A DNA stretch of 64,000 nucleotides, taken from the NCBI GenBank assembly GCA_045540315.1, contig JAZQHA010000168.1, positions 19,408 through 83,407 on the forward strand, read 5' to 3'. A program made the translations under genes and the position numbers. Source of the DNA: CAG-557 sp045540315 (GTDB lineage: Bacteria; Bacillota; Clostridia; Oscillospirales; Acutalibacteraceae). Positions 1 through 8,320 of the stretch are shown piece by piece. Below the pieces are notes generated by a model. That model searched no databases. It worked only from the letters and a program-made list of their open reading frames with translations, and was not told the origin of the DNA. How positions within the stretch are numbered: the first letter of the stretch is position 1; every line of letters starts with the position of its first letter.

Positions 1-1
1 T

Positions 2-226
2 CCTAGAAGTGGGTGTGCGATGATTGCTTATCAGACAAATAGTCCGGTTGTACCGGTGTGCATAACTGGTGCCGGTGAGCATAAAGTTAAGTTTCTCAAA
101 AAGGCGATAATTACAATTGGCAAGCCAATTTCTGTGGATGAGTTGAACATAAAAAATGAAACCGGCAAGGAGTTTCGAGACGCCAGCCGGTTAATCATGG
201 AGAATATAAAAAATTTAAAAGTGTAG
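2..226 (+). CDS. plsC: 1-acyl-sn-glycerol-3-phosphate acyltransferase, C-terminal fragment
   Basis: This is the 3' end of a gene that begins before the window. The frame is open from base 2, so the ATG at 20 is an internal Met and not a start. The visible 74 residues begin PRSGCAMIAYQTNSPVVPV, which matches the region after the catalytic blocks of PlsC-type acyltransferases, where an R-x-G-x-A-x-(I/L)-A stretch is followed by a PVVPV strand. The family acylates lysophosphatidate to phosphatidate at the inner face of the membrane. The HX4D motif would lie upstream and cannot be seen. A cloverleaf repeat (286-397) follows the stop. Identification rests on the C-terminal part only. Confidence 0.72.
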   Translation, partial: PRSGCAMIAYQTNSPVVPVCITGAGEHKVKFLKKAIITIGKPISVDELNIKNETGKEFRDASRLIMENIKNLKV

Positions 227-285
227 TGCTTGATAGGTCTGAAAAGTGCCTCTTGTGATATCTGTTTTTAGGGTTAGCCGCTCCG

Positions 286-397
286 GCCGCGAGGCCAACG
301 GAAATAAATATTTATTTTCGTTGTAGTCCCAAGCTCAACTTTGTTGAGCTTGGGACTAGCCTAATGTTCCGGTATGGAACATTAGGCGCCTCGCGGC
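286..397 (+). repeat. Cloverleaf repeat, copy 1
   Basis: The outer stem is GCCGCGAGGC (286-295) with GCCTCGCGGC (388-397). Inside are three hairpins: an AT-rich one (296-323, CAACG...CGTTG), a middle one (325-357, stem AGTCCCAAGCTCAAC with a TTT loop) and a third (359-387, CCTAATGTTCC...). Together they form a four-way junction. The left flank (about 240-285) resembles the left flank of copy 3, including TGTGATATCT and TAGCCGCTCCG, so the element extends beyond the core. It lies between plsC and the 3' end of the CapA-like gene. Confidence 0.9.
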
Positions 398-430
398 GCC
401 CTAGCATAGCAACAAGCGTAGGATATGGAT

Positions 431-1738
431 TTACGCCTGAGGGTAGATGTGTGGGTAAGCTGCAGACAAACTTTTCGCAATGATGCTTTTTGCTTTTTGT
501 TGACCGTCAGAGAGCAACTGTATGGTGCGGTTATACGACTTATTTGCGCGTTCGACGCCACTAGTTGAGGCTGTAAGGTTAAAGCTGTTATTCCAGTTTA
601 TATTTTTATCAAGAGGAACAATTTGATACACTTTTTTACCATTTTGAGCACGGTATAGATGGACCCAAGTGGGTAAAATATCTATGCCGGAAGTTAAGAC
701 GGTACCGTCGCTGTATTTGGTGAATTGCACTGAGAATAAAACGCCATCCTCGGTGTGTCCGCTTTTGATATCCATAACCTCCTGGCGCTGGTTTGAGACA
801 GAGTTGCCGACGGAGTATATACAAATTGTGTCCTTGCCGGAGATGTCTGAATGAAGCATATCCATAGGCTGTATAACGTGAGGATGTCCACCGACTATAA
901 CATCTACGCCTAGGTCGCAGAGTTTTTGCGCAATAGCCTTTTGAGTTGAGTTTGGTTTGAGTTCATACTCGTTACCCCAGTGCATATAGTATATAATTTT
1001 ATCAATGCCGCTTTGGGCCATTTCAGAGATGATATTTGCTTGCTCTGCGTAAAAGCTGTCGAGATGGCTGTAGTCGAAAACATTTATCAGTCTACTGTTA
1101 ACACTTGTCGCAGGAATACCATTTACGCTGATAACGCCGTCGCCAGAGATGTTGCCGTACGTATAATTTACCATCCCAACTTTTATCCCGTTGATATCTT
1201 TAATTATATATTTTTTGTCGTCTGAGTTGAGCCGTGTGCCGATGAAGTCGACATTTTTGTTTTTTAAGACTTCAATAGTTCGAGTAAATCCGGAAGCACC
1301 GCCATCATTTGAGTGATTAGTTGCAGTTAAGAACATATCGAAGCCACTATTTTTAGCGGAGTCAATTAAGTTATCGGGGCTTCTAAAGAGTGGATACCCA
1401 GAAAAATTGTTATCTGCCAAGGTAACTTCAAGATTTATGACAGAGTAGTCGAGCTTTTTTATATACGGAGTTAAGTGCGTAAAAATTTTCTCGAAGTTAT
1501 ATGTTTTAGAGTGTTCATCATAGTTGGCGGGAAGTAGGGGAGAGTGTATGAGGATGTCGCCGGTGCTTCCTATGTTGGCGGTGGAGAGAACATAGGTTGG
1601 TTTGTCTTGCGGGACGGGAGATTCATTGGTATTGTTGCCCTGAGGAGAGAATTGTTTTAGGACAAAAAATGCTGCAAAAGAAAGCAGAACAGTGCCAGCA
1701 ATAATTAGTAGATGTTTACGTGTTAGAATTTTTTTCAT
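431..1738 (-). CDS. CapA family (PGA_cap) metallophosphatase-like protein
   Basis: This 435-residue protein has an N-terminal membrane anchor (about residues 8-27) and an extracellular domain of the CapA/PGA_cap family. Visible family blocks are GSTGDILIH near residue 58, NLEVTLAD near 98, TATNHSNDGG near 138, and MHWGNEY followed by VDVIVGGHPHVIQPMD near 255-290. These carry the Asp, Asn and His residues typical of calcineurin-like phosphoesterases. Relatives act in poly-gamma-glutamate capsule synthesis or have unknown cell-surface roles. No capB, capC or pgsA genes lie nearby, so a capsule role is not supported by context. The start is the most upstream Met before the anchor and fits the usual N-terminus. 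Confidence 0.82.
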   Translation of the reverse strand: MKKILTRKHLLIIAGTVLLSFAAFFVLKQFSPQGNNTNESPVPQDKPTYVLSTANIGSTGDILIHSPLLPANYDEHSKTYNFEKIFTHLTPYIKKLDYSVINLEVTLADNNFSGYPLFRSPDNLIDSAKNSGFDMFLTATNHSNDGGASGFTRTIEVLKNKNVDFIGTRLNSDDKKYIIKDINGIKVGMVNYTYGNISGDGVISVNGIPATSVNSRLINVFDYSHLDSFYAEQANIISEMAQSGIDKIIYYMHWGNEYELKPNSTQKAIAQKLCDLGVDVIVGGHPHVIQPMDMLHSDISGKDTICIYSVGNSVSNQRQEVMDIKSGHTEDGVLFSVQFTKYSDGTVLTSGIDILPTWVHLYRAQNGKKVYQIVPLDKNINWNNSFNLTASTSGVERANKSYNRTIQLLSDGQQKAKSIIAKSLSAAYPHIYPQA

Positions 1739-2001
1739 TTTTACAGTCCTTTATATAGCGTTAGGGGATGTTATCAGATTTATTTTAGCAAGAGTAGGTT
1801 AGAAAGGCAATTAAGGACGAAATAATTGATTTAAATACAATTTAGTGTGTTTTGCATATTTAAAACGCATATAAATGTGCCTAAAAGAAAATAAAAATAT
1901 TTAAATAGTAGAAAAGCCACAAAATAATAATATATATGTGTACATCATCTCTTAAACGTGTTAAAATAAAAATACTTATACCAAAAAAAGGAGGGAAGAA
2001 A

Positions 2002-2367
2002 ATGAGCAAAATAAGATTGCTAAATGTTGAAGAATGCTTAATGGTTACTGGTGGAGCCCCTATATACATGGGCCGTGGAAAAGATGGAAGACCACGGTAC
2101 TTTGTGCCAGGTAAAAGTCGTTCTTATAAATGTTTAGATTATCTGCAGTCTTTGCATTATGGGGAGTACGAAGATGCTGAAGTTATAGATTGTGGAACAG
2201 AACGTGAAGCTTTGAGTAGAGCAATGCAAGCAGGAGCTCGCCAGCAGGGGTTGGGTAATATTGCGAACTTTTTTACACCAATAGCTCCAGAGCCATTGCC
2301 AGCGCCACCGCCAGTAAAACGTCAACGTTTAATCACGGATTATTTTTCACCAATCACATCGAATTAA
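2002..2367 (+). CDS. Double-glycine-leader protein with C-terminal PIP-box-like motif
   Basis: The start is the ATG at 2002, preceded by a strong AAAGGAGGG site (about 1986-1994); the in-frame upstream extension lacks one. The product has 121 residues. Residues 1-18 read MSKIRLLNVEECLMVTGG, which fits a double-glycine leader (hydrophobic positions before GG) cut by peptidase-C39 ABC exporters. The mature part of about 103 residues has two Cys, basic N-terminal segments, a proline-rich linker (EPLPAPPP, about 97-104) and ends with QRLITDYF (108-115). That octamer matches the eukaryotic PCNA-interacting consensus Q-x-x-h-x-x-aromatic-aromatic and carries TD at positions 5-6. A weaker copy, NIANFFTPI, lies at 86-94. 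I recognise no overall family. No exporter gene is in the window. It could be a bacteriocin-like peptide or an effector. Confidence 0.7.
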   Translation: MSKIRLLNVEECLMVTGGAPIYMGRGKDGRPRYFVPGKSRSYKCLDYLQSLHYGEYEDAEVIDCGTEREALSRAMQAGARQQGLGNIANFFTPIAPEPLPAPPPVKRQRLITDYFSPITSN

Positions 2368-2477
2368 CTGCTACTATTTTTCAACAAGTATAAAAAGAAA
2401 ACAATTTAGCGATAGGTAGGTTAAGGAAAAGAATTTTAGTTAAAGTAAGTTATTCAAAAATATTTTTAAAAAGAGTC

Positions 2478-2506
2478 TTTACAAAATAAATTTGTTATGA
2501 TACATT
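2478..2506 (+). promoter_or_regulatory. Candidate sigma-A promoter upstream of a possible small RNA
   Basis: TTTACA (2478-2483) and TACATT (2501-2506) are separated by 17 bp, with a TG one base before the -10 (extended -10). The next features downstream are a terminator hairpin at 2562-2590 and then the DUF4830 gene at 2669. Confidence 0.5.
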
Positions 2507-2512
2507 ATTCCT

Positions 2513-2590
2513 TGAGATTGATTTTACCTTTTTCATTCTCATAAATTCCTTTTCTTTAGTATAAGCGCTCCTTGTGAGCGCTTATTTTTT
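2513..2590 (+). ncRNA. Candidate small RNA or leader transcript of about 78 nt
   Basis: The interval lies between an extended -10 promoter (2478-2506) and a strong intrinsic terminator (2562-2590). It contains no start codon with a ribosome-binding site. It could be a stand-alone small RNA or an attenuated leader of the DUF4830 gene. The start point is estimated from the promoter. I recognise no known RNA family. Confidence 0.35.
2562..2590 (+). terminator. Intrinsic terminator
   Basis: TAAGCGCTC (2562-2570) pairs perfectly with GAGCGCTTA (2576-2584) across a 5-base loop and is followed by six T. It stands 79 bp before the DUF4830 start, so it ends a short upstream transcript or acts as a leader attenuator. 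Confidence 0.8.
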
Positions 2591-2668
2591 GTGTAAAGCT
2601 GAAAAAAGCATAAAATTTTTTTCATTTAGCACGCCTTTGTAGCATATGAATTAGCGTGGAGGGTGCTT

Positions 2669-3163
2669 ATGTTTATTTGTTCAATCAAAACTTCTAAGAA
2701 AAAGCTTATTATACACGTGTTGCTAATCGTTTTGCTGTTAGCTTTAGTACCGATACTTTTCTTTGCATTTAGAAATAATGATAAACAAGCAACATGTTCG
2801 ATAGGAAAGTATAATTTATCTGCTAGGGATAATAACGAACGGTTGGAATTTTTGTCTCAGTTTGGGTGGGAGGTTTCTAGTGAGCCAACTGAAGTTACAA
2901 CGGTGACGATTCCTGCAGAGTTTAATTCTACATACGAAAAATATAATGATATTCAAAGAGAACAGGGGCTGGATCTTACAAAATATCAAGCACAAGCTTG
3001 TACGCGATATACTTATCAAATCTTAAATTATAAAGATTCCTCGCAGGGGGTGCGTGCAAATATACTGGTTCTTAATGATAAAGTTATAGGCGGAGATATT
3101 TCCTCGGTGATGTTAAATGGTTTTATACATGGCTTTTGCGATCCCGATAAGATGCATATATAG
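2669..3163 (+). CDS. DUF4830 domain-containing membrane-anchored protein
   Basis: This 164-residue protein has one N-terminal membrane segment (about residues 13-33) after a Lys-rich start, then an extracytoplasmic domain with NNERLEFLSQFGWEV, a VTIPAEF strand and KVIGGDISSVMLNGFIHGF near the end. That pattern matches the DUF4830 family common in Clostridia, whose function is unknown. The ATG at 2669 is chosen over an in-frame GTG at 2663 because GGAGG at 2658-2662 is 6 bp from the ATG and overlaps the region of the GTG. It appears to be a single-gene unit, with a terminator upstream and a cloverleaf repeat downstream. Confidence 0.75.
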   Translation: MFICSIKTSKKKLIIHVLLIVLLLALVPILFFAFRNNDKQATCSIGKYNLSARDNNERLEFLSQFGWEVSSEPTEVTTVTIPAEFNSTYEKYNDIQREQGLDLTKYQAQACTRYTYQILNYKDSSQGVRANILVLNDKVIGGDISSVMLNGFIHGFCDPDKMHI

Positions 3164-3210
3164 TTTTTCGCATTTCTTAAGTATGTGATGTTACCTAGGG
3201 CTACTGCGCC

Positions 3211-3310
3211 GCCGCGAGGCGGCCCCATAAATTTATGGGGCCCCAGCAGCCTTTTAAAAAAAGGCTGCTTGCATATGAACTCAATTTATGAGTTCATATG
3301 GCCTCGCGGC
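3211..3310. repeat. Cloverleaf repeat, copy 2
   Basis: The outer stem is GCCGCGAGGC (3211-3220) with GCCTCGCGGC (3301-3310). Three hairpins lie inside: GGCCCCATAAA.. (3221-3242), AGCAGCC... (about 3246-3269) and CATATGAACTC... (3272-3300). The inner sequences differ completely from copies 1 and 3 while the layout is the same. It follows the DUF4830 gene. Confidence 0.88.
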
Positions 3311-3577
3311 GCATATAGGGTAGACGATAAAATTAAAAATATTTCTGAAAAAATAAAAAACACATTACGAGCGGCGATAAATTCTCAAAATATGGAAGAG
3401 ATTTGTTGCTGCTCGTAAAAATTTTTTCAAAAATTTTTGTATCTTAATTGAACAAAATGAGGCGCAAACATTCTAAAGTAACAATACAAAAGCTAGCAGA
3501 AAAGCGCATAAAACGTCGTTTTTGCAGCGATGTGTAACCTCAAATTATAAATTTAACAAATTTTTTCGATAAAATAG
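3311..3577. other. AT-rich intergenic region
   Basis: About 270 bp with no supported gene. A loose inverted repeat (ACGAGC near 3368 with GCTCGT near 3411) is followed by the near-palindrome AAATTTTTTCAAAAATTTTT (about 3419-3438), which could end transcription. Nothing else is recognised. Confidence 0.4.
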
Positions 3578-3606
3578 TTGCAATATTCTCGTTATGTATG
3601 TAAAAT
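3578..3606 (+). promoter_or_regulatory. Candidate sigma-A promoter of the PucR/CdaR-type regulator
   Basis: TTGCAA (3578-3583) and TAAAAT (3601-3606) are spaced by 17 bp, about 90 bp upstream of the gene at 3696. Confidence 0.45.
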
Positions 3607-3695
3607 ATAGATATGTTTATTTTTCAATTAAACTATTTGTAAAAACTTTGTTTTAGCAACCATTTTAAATTTTATTTTAGTAAGGAGTTTGTTCT

Positions 3696-4778
3696 ATGTC
3701 TAACAGGTTATTTCAAGGTATTGTTCATCAAATGCATGATGCTATCGGCAGAACAATTGGCGTGATTGATGAGTCCGCTATTGTTGTTGCTTGTAGCGAT
3801 TTGGACAAGATTGGAGAGGTTAGAAGCAGTATTACTTCAGACTTTTTCAAGCCGGCGTCTACTTTTATTGTCAATGGTTATACTTATAAGTCACTCGAGA
3901 GCAAAGGTAACGCAGAGTATACAGTCTTTGTTAAGGGCGACGATGAAGCTGCTCAAAGATATGTATCTATTTTGTCGATTTCTTTCGGTAGCATTAAACA
4001 ATTCTACGACGAGAAATATGATCGCGGTAACTTTATTAAAAACGTTATCCTCGACAATATCTTGCCGGGAGATATTTATCTAAAGGCTCGTGAGCTTCAC
4101 TTTAGCATCGATGCAACTCGTGTTTGCTTATTGGTAAAGGTTCATTCTAAGTCCGACACTTCTGCTTATGATATTCTTCAAAGCTTGTTCCCGGATAAAA
4201 ATAAGGACTTCGTTATCAGCGTAACCGAGTCTGACATTGCTGTAATTAAGGAAGTAAAAGAAGATATTACCGACGAAGACCTCACTCAGCTTGCAAATTC
4301 AATCATCGAGACTTTGACAAGTGAGTTCTACATTCAATGTTCAATCGGTATTGGTTCATTGGTATCTAATATCAGAGGTTTGGCATCTTCATTCAAAGAG
4401 GCTCAAATCGCACTTGAGGTTGGTAAGGTATTCGATACAGAAAAGGCTATCGTTAGCTATAACAACCTTGGCGTAGCTAGACTTGTATATCAATTGCCAA
4501 CGACTCTATGCGAAATGTTCCTCAAAGAAGTATTCAAACGCGGTTCGATTGAGACTTTGGACCAAGAAACTCTCTTTACCATTCAACGTTTCTTCGAGAA
4601 TAACTTAAATGTATCGGAGACTTCACGTAAGTTGTTCGTACACAGAAATACTTTGGTGTATCGTTTGGAGAAAATCAAAAAATTAACTGGACTCGATTTG
4701 CGTGAGTTCGAGGATGCAATCGTATTTAAAGTTGCATTGATGGTTAAAAAGTACTTATCTTCAAATCCCAAATTTTAA
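3696..4778 (+). CDS. PucR/CdaR-type helix-turn-helix transcriptional regulator
   Basis: This 360-residue protein has a variable N-terminal sensing region, a central GGDEF-like segment (CSIGIGSLVSNIRGLASSFKEAQIALEVG, roughly residues 208-238, of the CdaR central type) and a C-terminal helix-turn-helix of the PucR/CdaR type. That last domain is visible from IQRFFENNLNVSETSRKLF through HRNTLVYRLEKIKKLTG to the end. Relatives control sugar-diacid or purine catabolism, but here the next genes are ftsEX, so the target is unknown. TAAGGAG at 3680-3686 supports the ATG at 3696. It ends 62 bp before ftsE and could be co-transcribed with it. Confidence 0.82.
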   Translation: MSNRLFQGIVHQMHDAIGRTIGVIDESAIVVACSDLDKIGEVRSSITSDFFKPASTFIVNGYTYKSLESKGNAEYTVFVKGDDEAAQRYVSILSISFGSIKQFYDEKYDRGNFIKNVILDNILPGDIYLKARELHFSIDATRVCLLVKVHSKSDTSAYDILQSLFPDKNKDFVISVTESDIAVIKEVKEDITDEDLTQLANSIIETLTSEFYIQCSIGIGSLVSNIRGLASSFKEAQIALEVGKVFDTEKAIVSYNNLGVARLVYQLPTTLCEMFLKEVFKRGSIETLDQETLFTIQRFFENNLNVSETSRKLFVHRNTLVYRLEKIKKLTGLDLREFEDAIVFKVALMVKKYLSSNPKF

Positions 4779-4840
4779 TGCTTAATAGCGAAAAATAAAC
4801 AGAATAGCAAAAAGAGGCAAAATAAAAAGGAGTAGAAACC

Positions 4841-5527
4841 ATGATAGAGTTCAAGAACGTATCAAAGGTGTATGCTAATGGTACGAGTGCTCTTAAAGAT
4901 ATAGATTTGCATATAAAAAAAGGCGAATTTGTATTTATCGTTGGTTCATCGGGTTCAGGAAAGAGTACATTCTTAAAACTCATAATGCATGAGGAACTCC
5001 CTTCCAAAGGCACTATTTACCTTGACGGCATAAATATTACACAAATCACAAAAAAGGAAGTCCCGTATGTTCGCAGAAAAATGGGAATAGTTTTTCAGGA
5101 CTTCCGTCTAATCGACAAAATGACAGTCTTCGACAATGTAGCTTTTGCAATGCGTGTCACCGGAGCGTCTGAGCGGGATGTTAAAAAGAGAGTTCCATAT
5201 ATTTTGAATTTGGTAGAATTACAAGATAAGGCGAATCGTCGCCCGGCTGAACTCTCTGGCGGTGAACAACAACGCGTAAGTTTGGCAAGAGCACTTGTTA
5301 ATAACCCATCTATAATTATTGCAGACGAGCCTACCGGAAATATTGACCCAGAAATGTCATATGAGATTGTGGAGCTCCTAACGGAGATAAACAAGCGCGG
5401 GACTACCGTTTTGATGGTTACTCACGAGCACGATTTAGTTCAACACTTCAATAAGAGAGTAATCGAGATTAGCCAGGGCCGCATTATGACAGACAGCGAA
5501 AATCCGGAGGTGAAGTATGAGGTTTAG
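4841..5527 (+). CDS. ftsE: Cell division ATP-binding protein FtsE
   Basis: This 228-residue ABC ATPase shows Walker A GSSGSGKST (about 36-44), the signature LSGGEQQRVSLARAL (about 138-152), Walker B IIIADEPTGN (about 158-167) and the H-loop VTHEHD. FtsE drives the membrane partner FtsX and so activates a peptidoglycan hydrolase at the septum or, in Firmicutes, during elongation or sporulation. ftsX follows with an 11-bp overlap and an EnvC/PcsB-like hydrolase follows that, giving a complete FtsEX-hydrolase unit. An AAAAAGGAG site precedes the ATG. Confidence 0.96.
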   Translation: MIEFKNVSKVYANGTSALKDIDLHIKKGEFVFIVGSSGSGKSTFLKLIMHEELPSKGTIYLDGINITQITKKEVPYVRRKMGIVFQDFRLIDKMTVFDNVAFAMRVTGASERDVKKRVPYILNLVELQDKANRRPAELSGGEQQRVSLARALVNNPSIIIADEPTGNIDPEMSYEIVELLTEINKRGTTVLMVTHEHDLVQHFNKRVIEISQGRIMTDSENPEVKYEV

Positions 5528-6416
5528 TTCAGTAAAGTATTTGTTGACTGAAGGATTTCGAAATGTTTGGAAGAACTGGATGATGTCGGTAGCTTCAATT
5601 GGTATATTAATCCTTTGTTTGCTACTGACTGGCGCTGCAGCTTTGTTTTCCATTAATGTTAGACATGCTTTAAATTCGATTGAATCACAAAATAGCGTGA
5701 CTATTTATCTAAAAGATGAAGTCGATACCGAAGGTGCCATGCAAATTGGAGAACAACTCAAGATGCTTAGCAATATTGCCAGCTGCAGCTTTTACTCCAA
5801 GGAAGAAGCTGTGGAAAAATTTAAAGATGAACTTGGCTCAATCTTTGAGGGCATTAAGGATAAAAATCCATTTCCTCATGCGTTTCACGTTACTTTGGTT
5901 GATATCTCGAAATATAAAGAGACTGTTGAGCAAATTATGCAAGTGGATGGCGTTGATAGCGTTGTAAACCGCAGTGAGCTATTTGAAAAGCTTACTCAGT
6001 TCGATAAATTAATTTCAATGAGTGGCGTATTTATCATCATAGTTTTGGGTTTGGTGTCTTTATTCATTTTATCAAACACGATTAAGCTCACTATGTATAG
6101 CCGTCGGTTTGAGATTAGCATTATGAAGTCTGTAGGCGCAACGGACTGGTTTGTTCGCATTCCGTTTATTGTAGAGGGCATGATTATCGGTATTATATCC
6201 GCGATTATCTCCGCTACGGTGCTAAAGTTTATCTACGATATTATCATTAACTACATAAATAGAATGATTCCTTTTTCTCACATACCGTTCCAGAGCGTTT
6301 CTTTATCCATTTTTTTCTCGTTTGTTGCAGCCGGCATAAGTTTTGGTTTGATTGGAGGACTTATTTCAATTAGCAAGTACCTCAAAAAAGAAGGAGGAGA
6401 AATACTTGGGTGGTAA
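5517..6416 (+). CDS. ftsX: Cell division permease-like protein FtsX
   Basis: This 299-residue protein has an N-terminal membrane segment (about 20-45), an extracellular domain of about 130 residues that normally contacts the hydrolase, and three C-terminal membrane segments. The RRFEISIMKSVGATDWFVR stretch between them is the FtsX cytoplasmic coupling motif. The start overlaps the end of ftsE, with GGAGG in the ftsE 3' end. It passes the ATPase signal of FtsE across the membrane to the EnvC-like protein encoded next. Confidence 0.95.
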   Translation: MRFSSVKYLLTEGFRNVWKNWMMSVASIGILILCLLLTGAAALFSINVRHALNSIESQNSVTIYLKDEVDTEGAMQIGEQLKMLSNIASCSFYSKEEAVEKFKDELGSIFEGIKDKNPFPHAFHVTLVDISKYKETVEQIMQVDGVDSVVNRSELFEKLTQFDKLISMSGVFIIIVLGLVSLFILSNTIKLTMYSRRFEISIMKSVGATDWFVRIPFIVEGMIIGIISAIISATVLKFIYDIIINYINRMIPFSHIPFQSVSLSIFFSFVAAGISFGLIGGLISISKYLKKEGGEILGW

Positions 6417-7752
6417 AAGATTTTTATCAGTGCTAACTTGCCTTGGTTTAATCTTTTCGCTCCATCTATCAAAAATTCATGCAGCAACTTCTCCATTTAA
6501 CTTGAAAGAGCGTAAAGCTGCTCAGACAAGTTTAAACTCGAAGAAAAATAGCCTAGAAAAAACGCTAAAAGAAACTCAGAGTAAAATCAATGACAAGCGG
6601 CAGCAGTATGACACGGTTAATAAGCAAATCATGGCAGCACAAGAACAGCGGACAAAGCTTTCGGCGAAAATAAAAAATCTTAACGCGGAAATTACATATA
6701 AGACCCAAAATATCGACGTTAAGCAAAAAGAGGTAGAGGAAAATACCGAAGTTCTAATGCATCGCTTAGTGGCCGTTTATAAGGCCGGAGAAGTGCATGC
6801 CATAGATTTAATTTTAAATGCCAAAACATTCGAGGATTTTATCGATAAGGCCGAAATCATTAATAAGGTCAGCGAGCACGATAATAGGCTACTAGAGGCC
6901 CTAAAAAATGATATCCAAGAACTCGAAGAAGAGAAAAAGAGCCTTGAAGAGAAAAAAGTAACTTTAGAGCACGACCAAGAAAAACTCAGTGCAACAGAAA
7001 CTGAGTTGCATGCACTCCTCGAGGAAAATGAACGCCTTGTTAAAGAGCTCGAAGGGGAAGAGGCGGCTACACAAGCGGAAATTGACGAGAGCGATGCGGA
7101 ATATCAGCGAATTCAAAGGGAGATTGACCAATACTTAGCCGAAGAAGCTGAACGTCAACGCCAAGCTGAAGAAGCACGCCGCAAAGCCGAGGAGGCCCGT
7201 AAAAAGGCTGAGGAAGAAGCGCTTGCCAAAAAGCAGGGAGCAAAAAAAGATAGCAAATCAACTAAGGCGAATACGGTGAGTTCGACTACGGCTGACAAAG
7301 CTTCGACTACGGAAACAACTAGCTCGAGCGGTGGGTATACTTGGCCGGTGCCGGGATGTAAGTCGTTATCATCCCCGCATATGGAAAAGCGTGGTAAAGT
7401 ATATCACAAAGGGGTAGACATTGCTGGGCCGGGTATTTATGGTAAAACAGTTGTCGCTGTTGCGGATGGAACCGTCATTGCCGCCTTTAACGGTTGCAAG
7501 CACGACTACGGAAAGTTGCGTAGTTGCGGTTGCGGAGGTGGCTATGGTAACTATGTGATTATTTCTCATGGTAACGGTCGAGTGACGATTTATGGCCATT
7601 TGTCGAAAGTTACTGCCTACAGTGGTAAGACTGTAAAACGTGGCGAGAAAATCGGTGAGGTCGGTACTACTGGTTACTCAACCGGCGCACATCTGCATTA
7701 TCAGACTAAGAAAAACGGTGTCGACTACAACCCGATGGACGACTTTAAGTAA
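6406..7752 (+). CDS. EnvC/PcsB-like murein hydrolase or activator, M23 domain
   Basis: The start is the TTG at 6406, with GGAGGA at 6394-6399 six bases before it; it overlaps the last 11 bp of ftsX and gives 448 residues. An N-terminal signal peptide ends near SKIHA-ATS. A long coiled coil follows (about 35-285, rich in Glu, Lys and Gln, with repeated EEARRKAEEARKKAEE-type heptads), then a low-complexity Ser/Thr linker and a C-terminal M23 (LytM) domain. The domain has YHKGVDIAG and the HLHYQ metal motif, so it probably keeps catalytic residues. An unusual Cys-containing insert (CKHDYGKLRSCGCGGG) sits inside the M23 fold. The order ftsE-ftsX-hydrolase supports an FtsEX-controlled peptidoglycan hydrolase. 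A terminator follows. Confidence 0.88.
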   Translation: MGGKRFLSVLTCLGLIFSLHLSKIHAATSPFNLKERKAAQTSLNSKKNSLEKTLKETQSKINDKRQQYDTVNKQIMAAQEQRTKLSAKIKNLNAEITYKTQNIDVKQKEVEENTEVLMHRLVAVYKAGEVHAIDLILNAKTFEDFIDKAEIINKVSEHDNRLLEALKNDIQELEEEKKSLEEKKVTLEHDQEKLSATETELHALLEENERLVKELEGEEAATQAEIDESDAEYQRIQREIDQYLAEEAERQRQAEEARRKAEEARKKAEEEALAKKQGAKKDSKSTKANTVSSTTADKASTTETTSSSGGYTWPVPGCKSLSSPHMEKRGKVYHKGVDIAGPGIYGKTVVAVADGTVIAAFNGCKHDYGKLRSCGCGGGYGNYVIISHGNGRVTIYGHLSKVTAYSGKTVKRGEKIGEVGTTGYSTGAHLHYQTKKNGVDYNPMDDFK

Positions 7753-7760
7753 AGCGCAAG

Positions 7761-7798
7761 GTACGAATACATTAATTTGTGTTCGTATCTTTTTTTTT
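7761..7798 (+). terminator. Intrinsic terminator of the ftsEX-envC operon
   Basis: GTACGAATAC (7761-7770) pairs with GTGTTCGTAT (7779-7788), with a wobble, and is followed by a run of T at 7790-7798. Confidence 0.8.
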
Positions 7799-7875
7799 AT
7801 TATAGCGCTAGAATATGCAGGATAATGTTGAATTTATGTGTACTCCAAAAAGTTTTTATGGACAAGTTTAGCGCT

Positions 7876-8196
7876 TTAACTGCATAAGTCCTCCAAAAGT
7901 GCGTTCAGCTCATTTTGTTCCGTGACAGATATGCCTTCTCTGAGACGTTCTTGGTCGACTTTTGGCAGAGTATTGGTGCTCACCTCGGTAATTCTAAAGG
8001 GCTTATTTGCGCCGATTTCAAACACAGCTATATTGCCGTTGAAGTCTTTAACAATATATGATAAACTAATATTTGGAGTATCAGCTTGATTTTCCTTGAT
8101 ATCGGCTGATTTTTGATTAATGATGGGTATTGCAATAAATGATGCAGTTACGAAGAGCACAACAAAACAATAAGACACCACTATAAATTTCCTCAT
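7876..8196 (-). CDS. Small membrane-anchored protein, BofC C-terminal-domain-like
   Basis: The start chosen is the internal Met at 8196 (MRKFIVVSYC), with TTTGGGGT just upstream; a longer in-frame start at 8223 has no good site. The product has 106 residues: one N-terminal membrane helix (about 3-23), then YIVKDFNGNIAVFEI and LPKVDQERLREGISVTEQNELNALLEDL. The latter resembles the C-terminal part of BofC, which in Bacillus inhibits SpoIVB during sigma-K activation. The match is by eye, and it may be only a related sporulation-type domain. It is divergent from the PBP gene. Confidence 0.5.
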   Translation of the reverse strand: MRKFIVVSYCFVVLFVTASFIAIPIINQKSADIKENQADTPNISLSYIVKDFNGNIAVFEIGANKPFRITEVSTNTLPKVDQERLREGISVTEQNELNALLEDLCS

Positions 8197-8320
8197 AGTA
8201 TTACCCCAAATTTTACTAAACATTCTGGGGATATTATTGGAGGTTTTTTTAAAATTATTCAGAGATTTCAGATTTTTCGATTTTTTTGTTTTGGTTACTT
8301 TGAGCAGGAGATTTTATTTG

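Noticed and set aside
286..397. Cloverleaf repeats as tRNA or CRISPR elements
   Set aside because: The stems are far too long for tRNA arms, no anticodon or T-loop signature exists, copies are kilobases apart and there are no spacers or cas genes.
2320..2346. QRLITDYF as a bacterial beta-clamp binding motif
   Set aside because: The bacterial motif is a shorter QL-x-L-F; this octamer fits the eukaryotic/archaeal sliding-clamp consensus instead. An unrelated coincidence remains possible and is stated in the finding.
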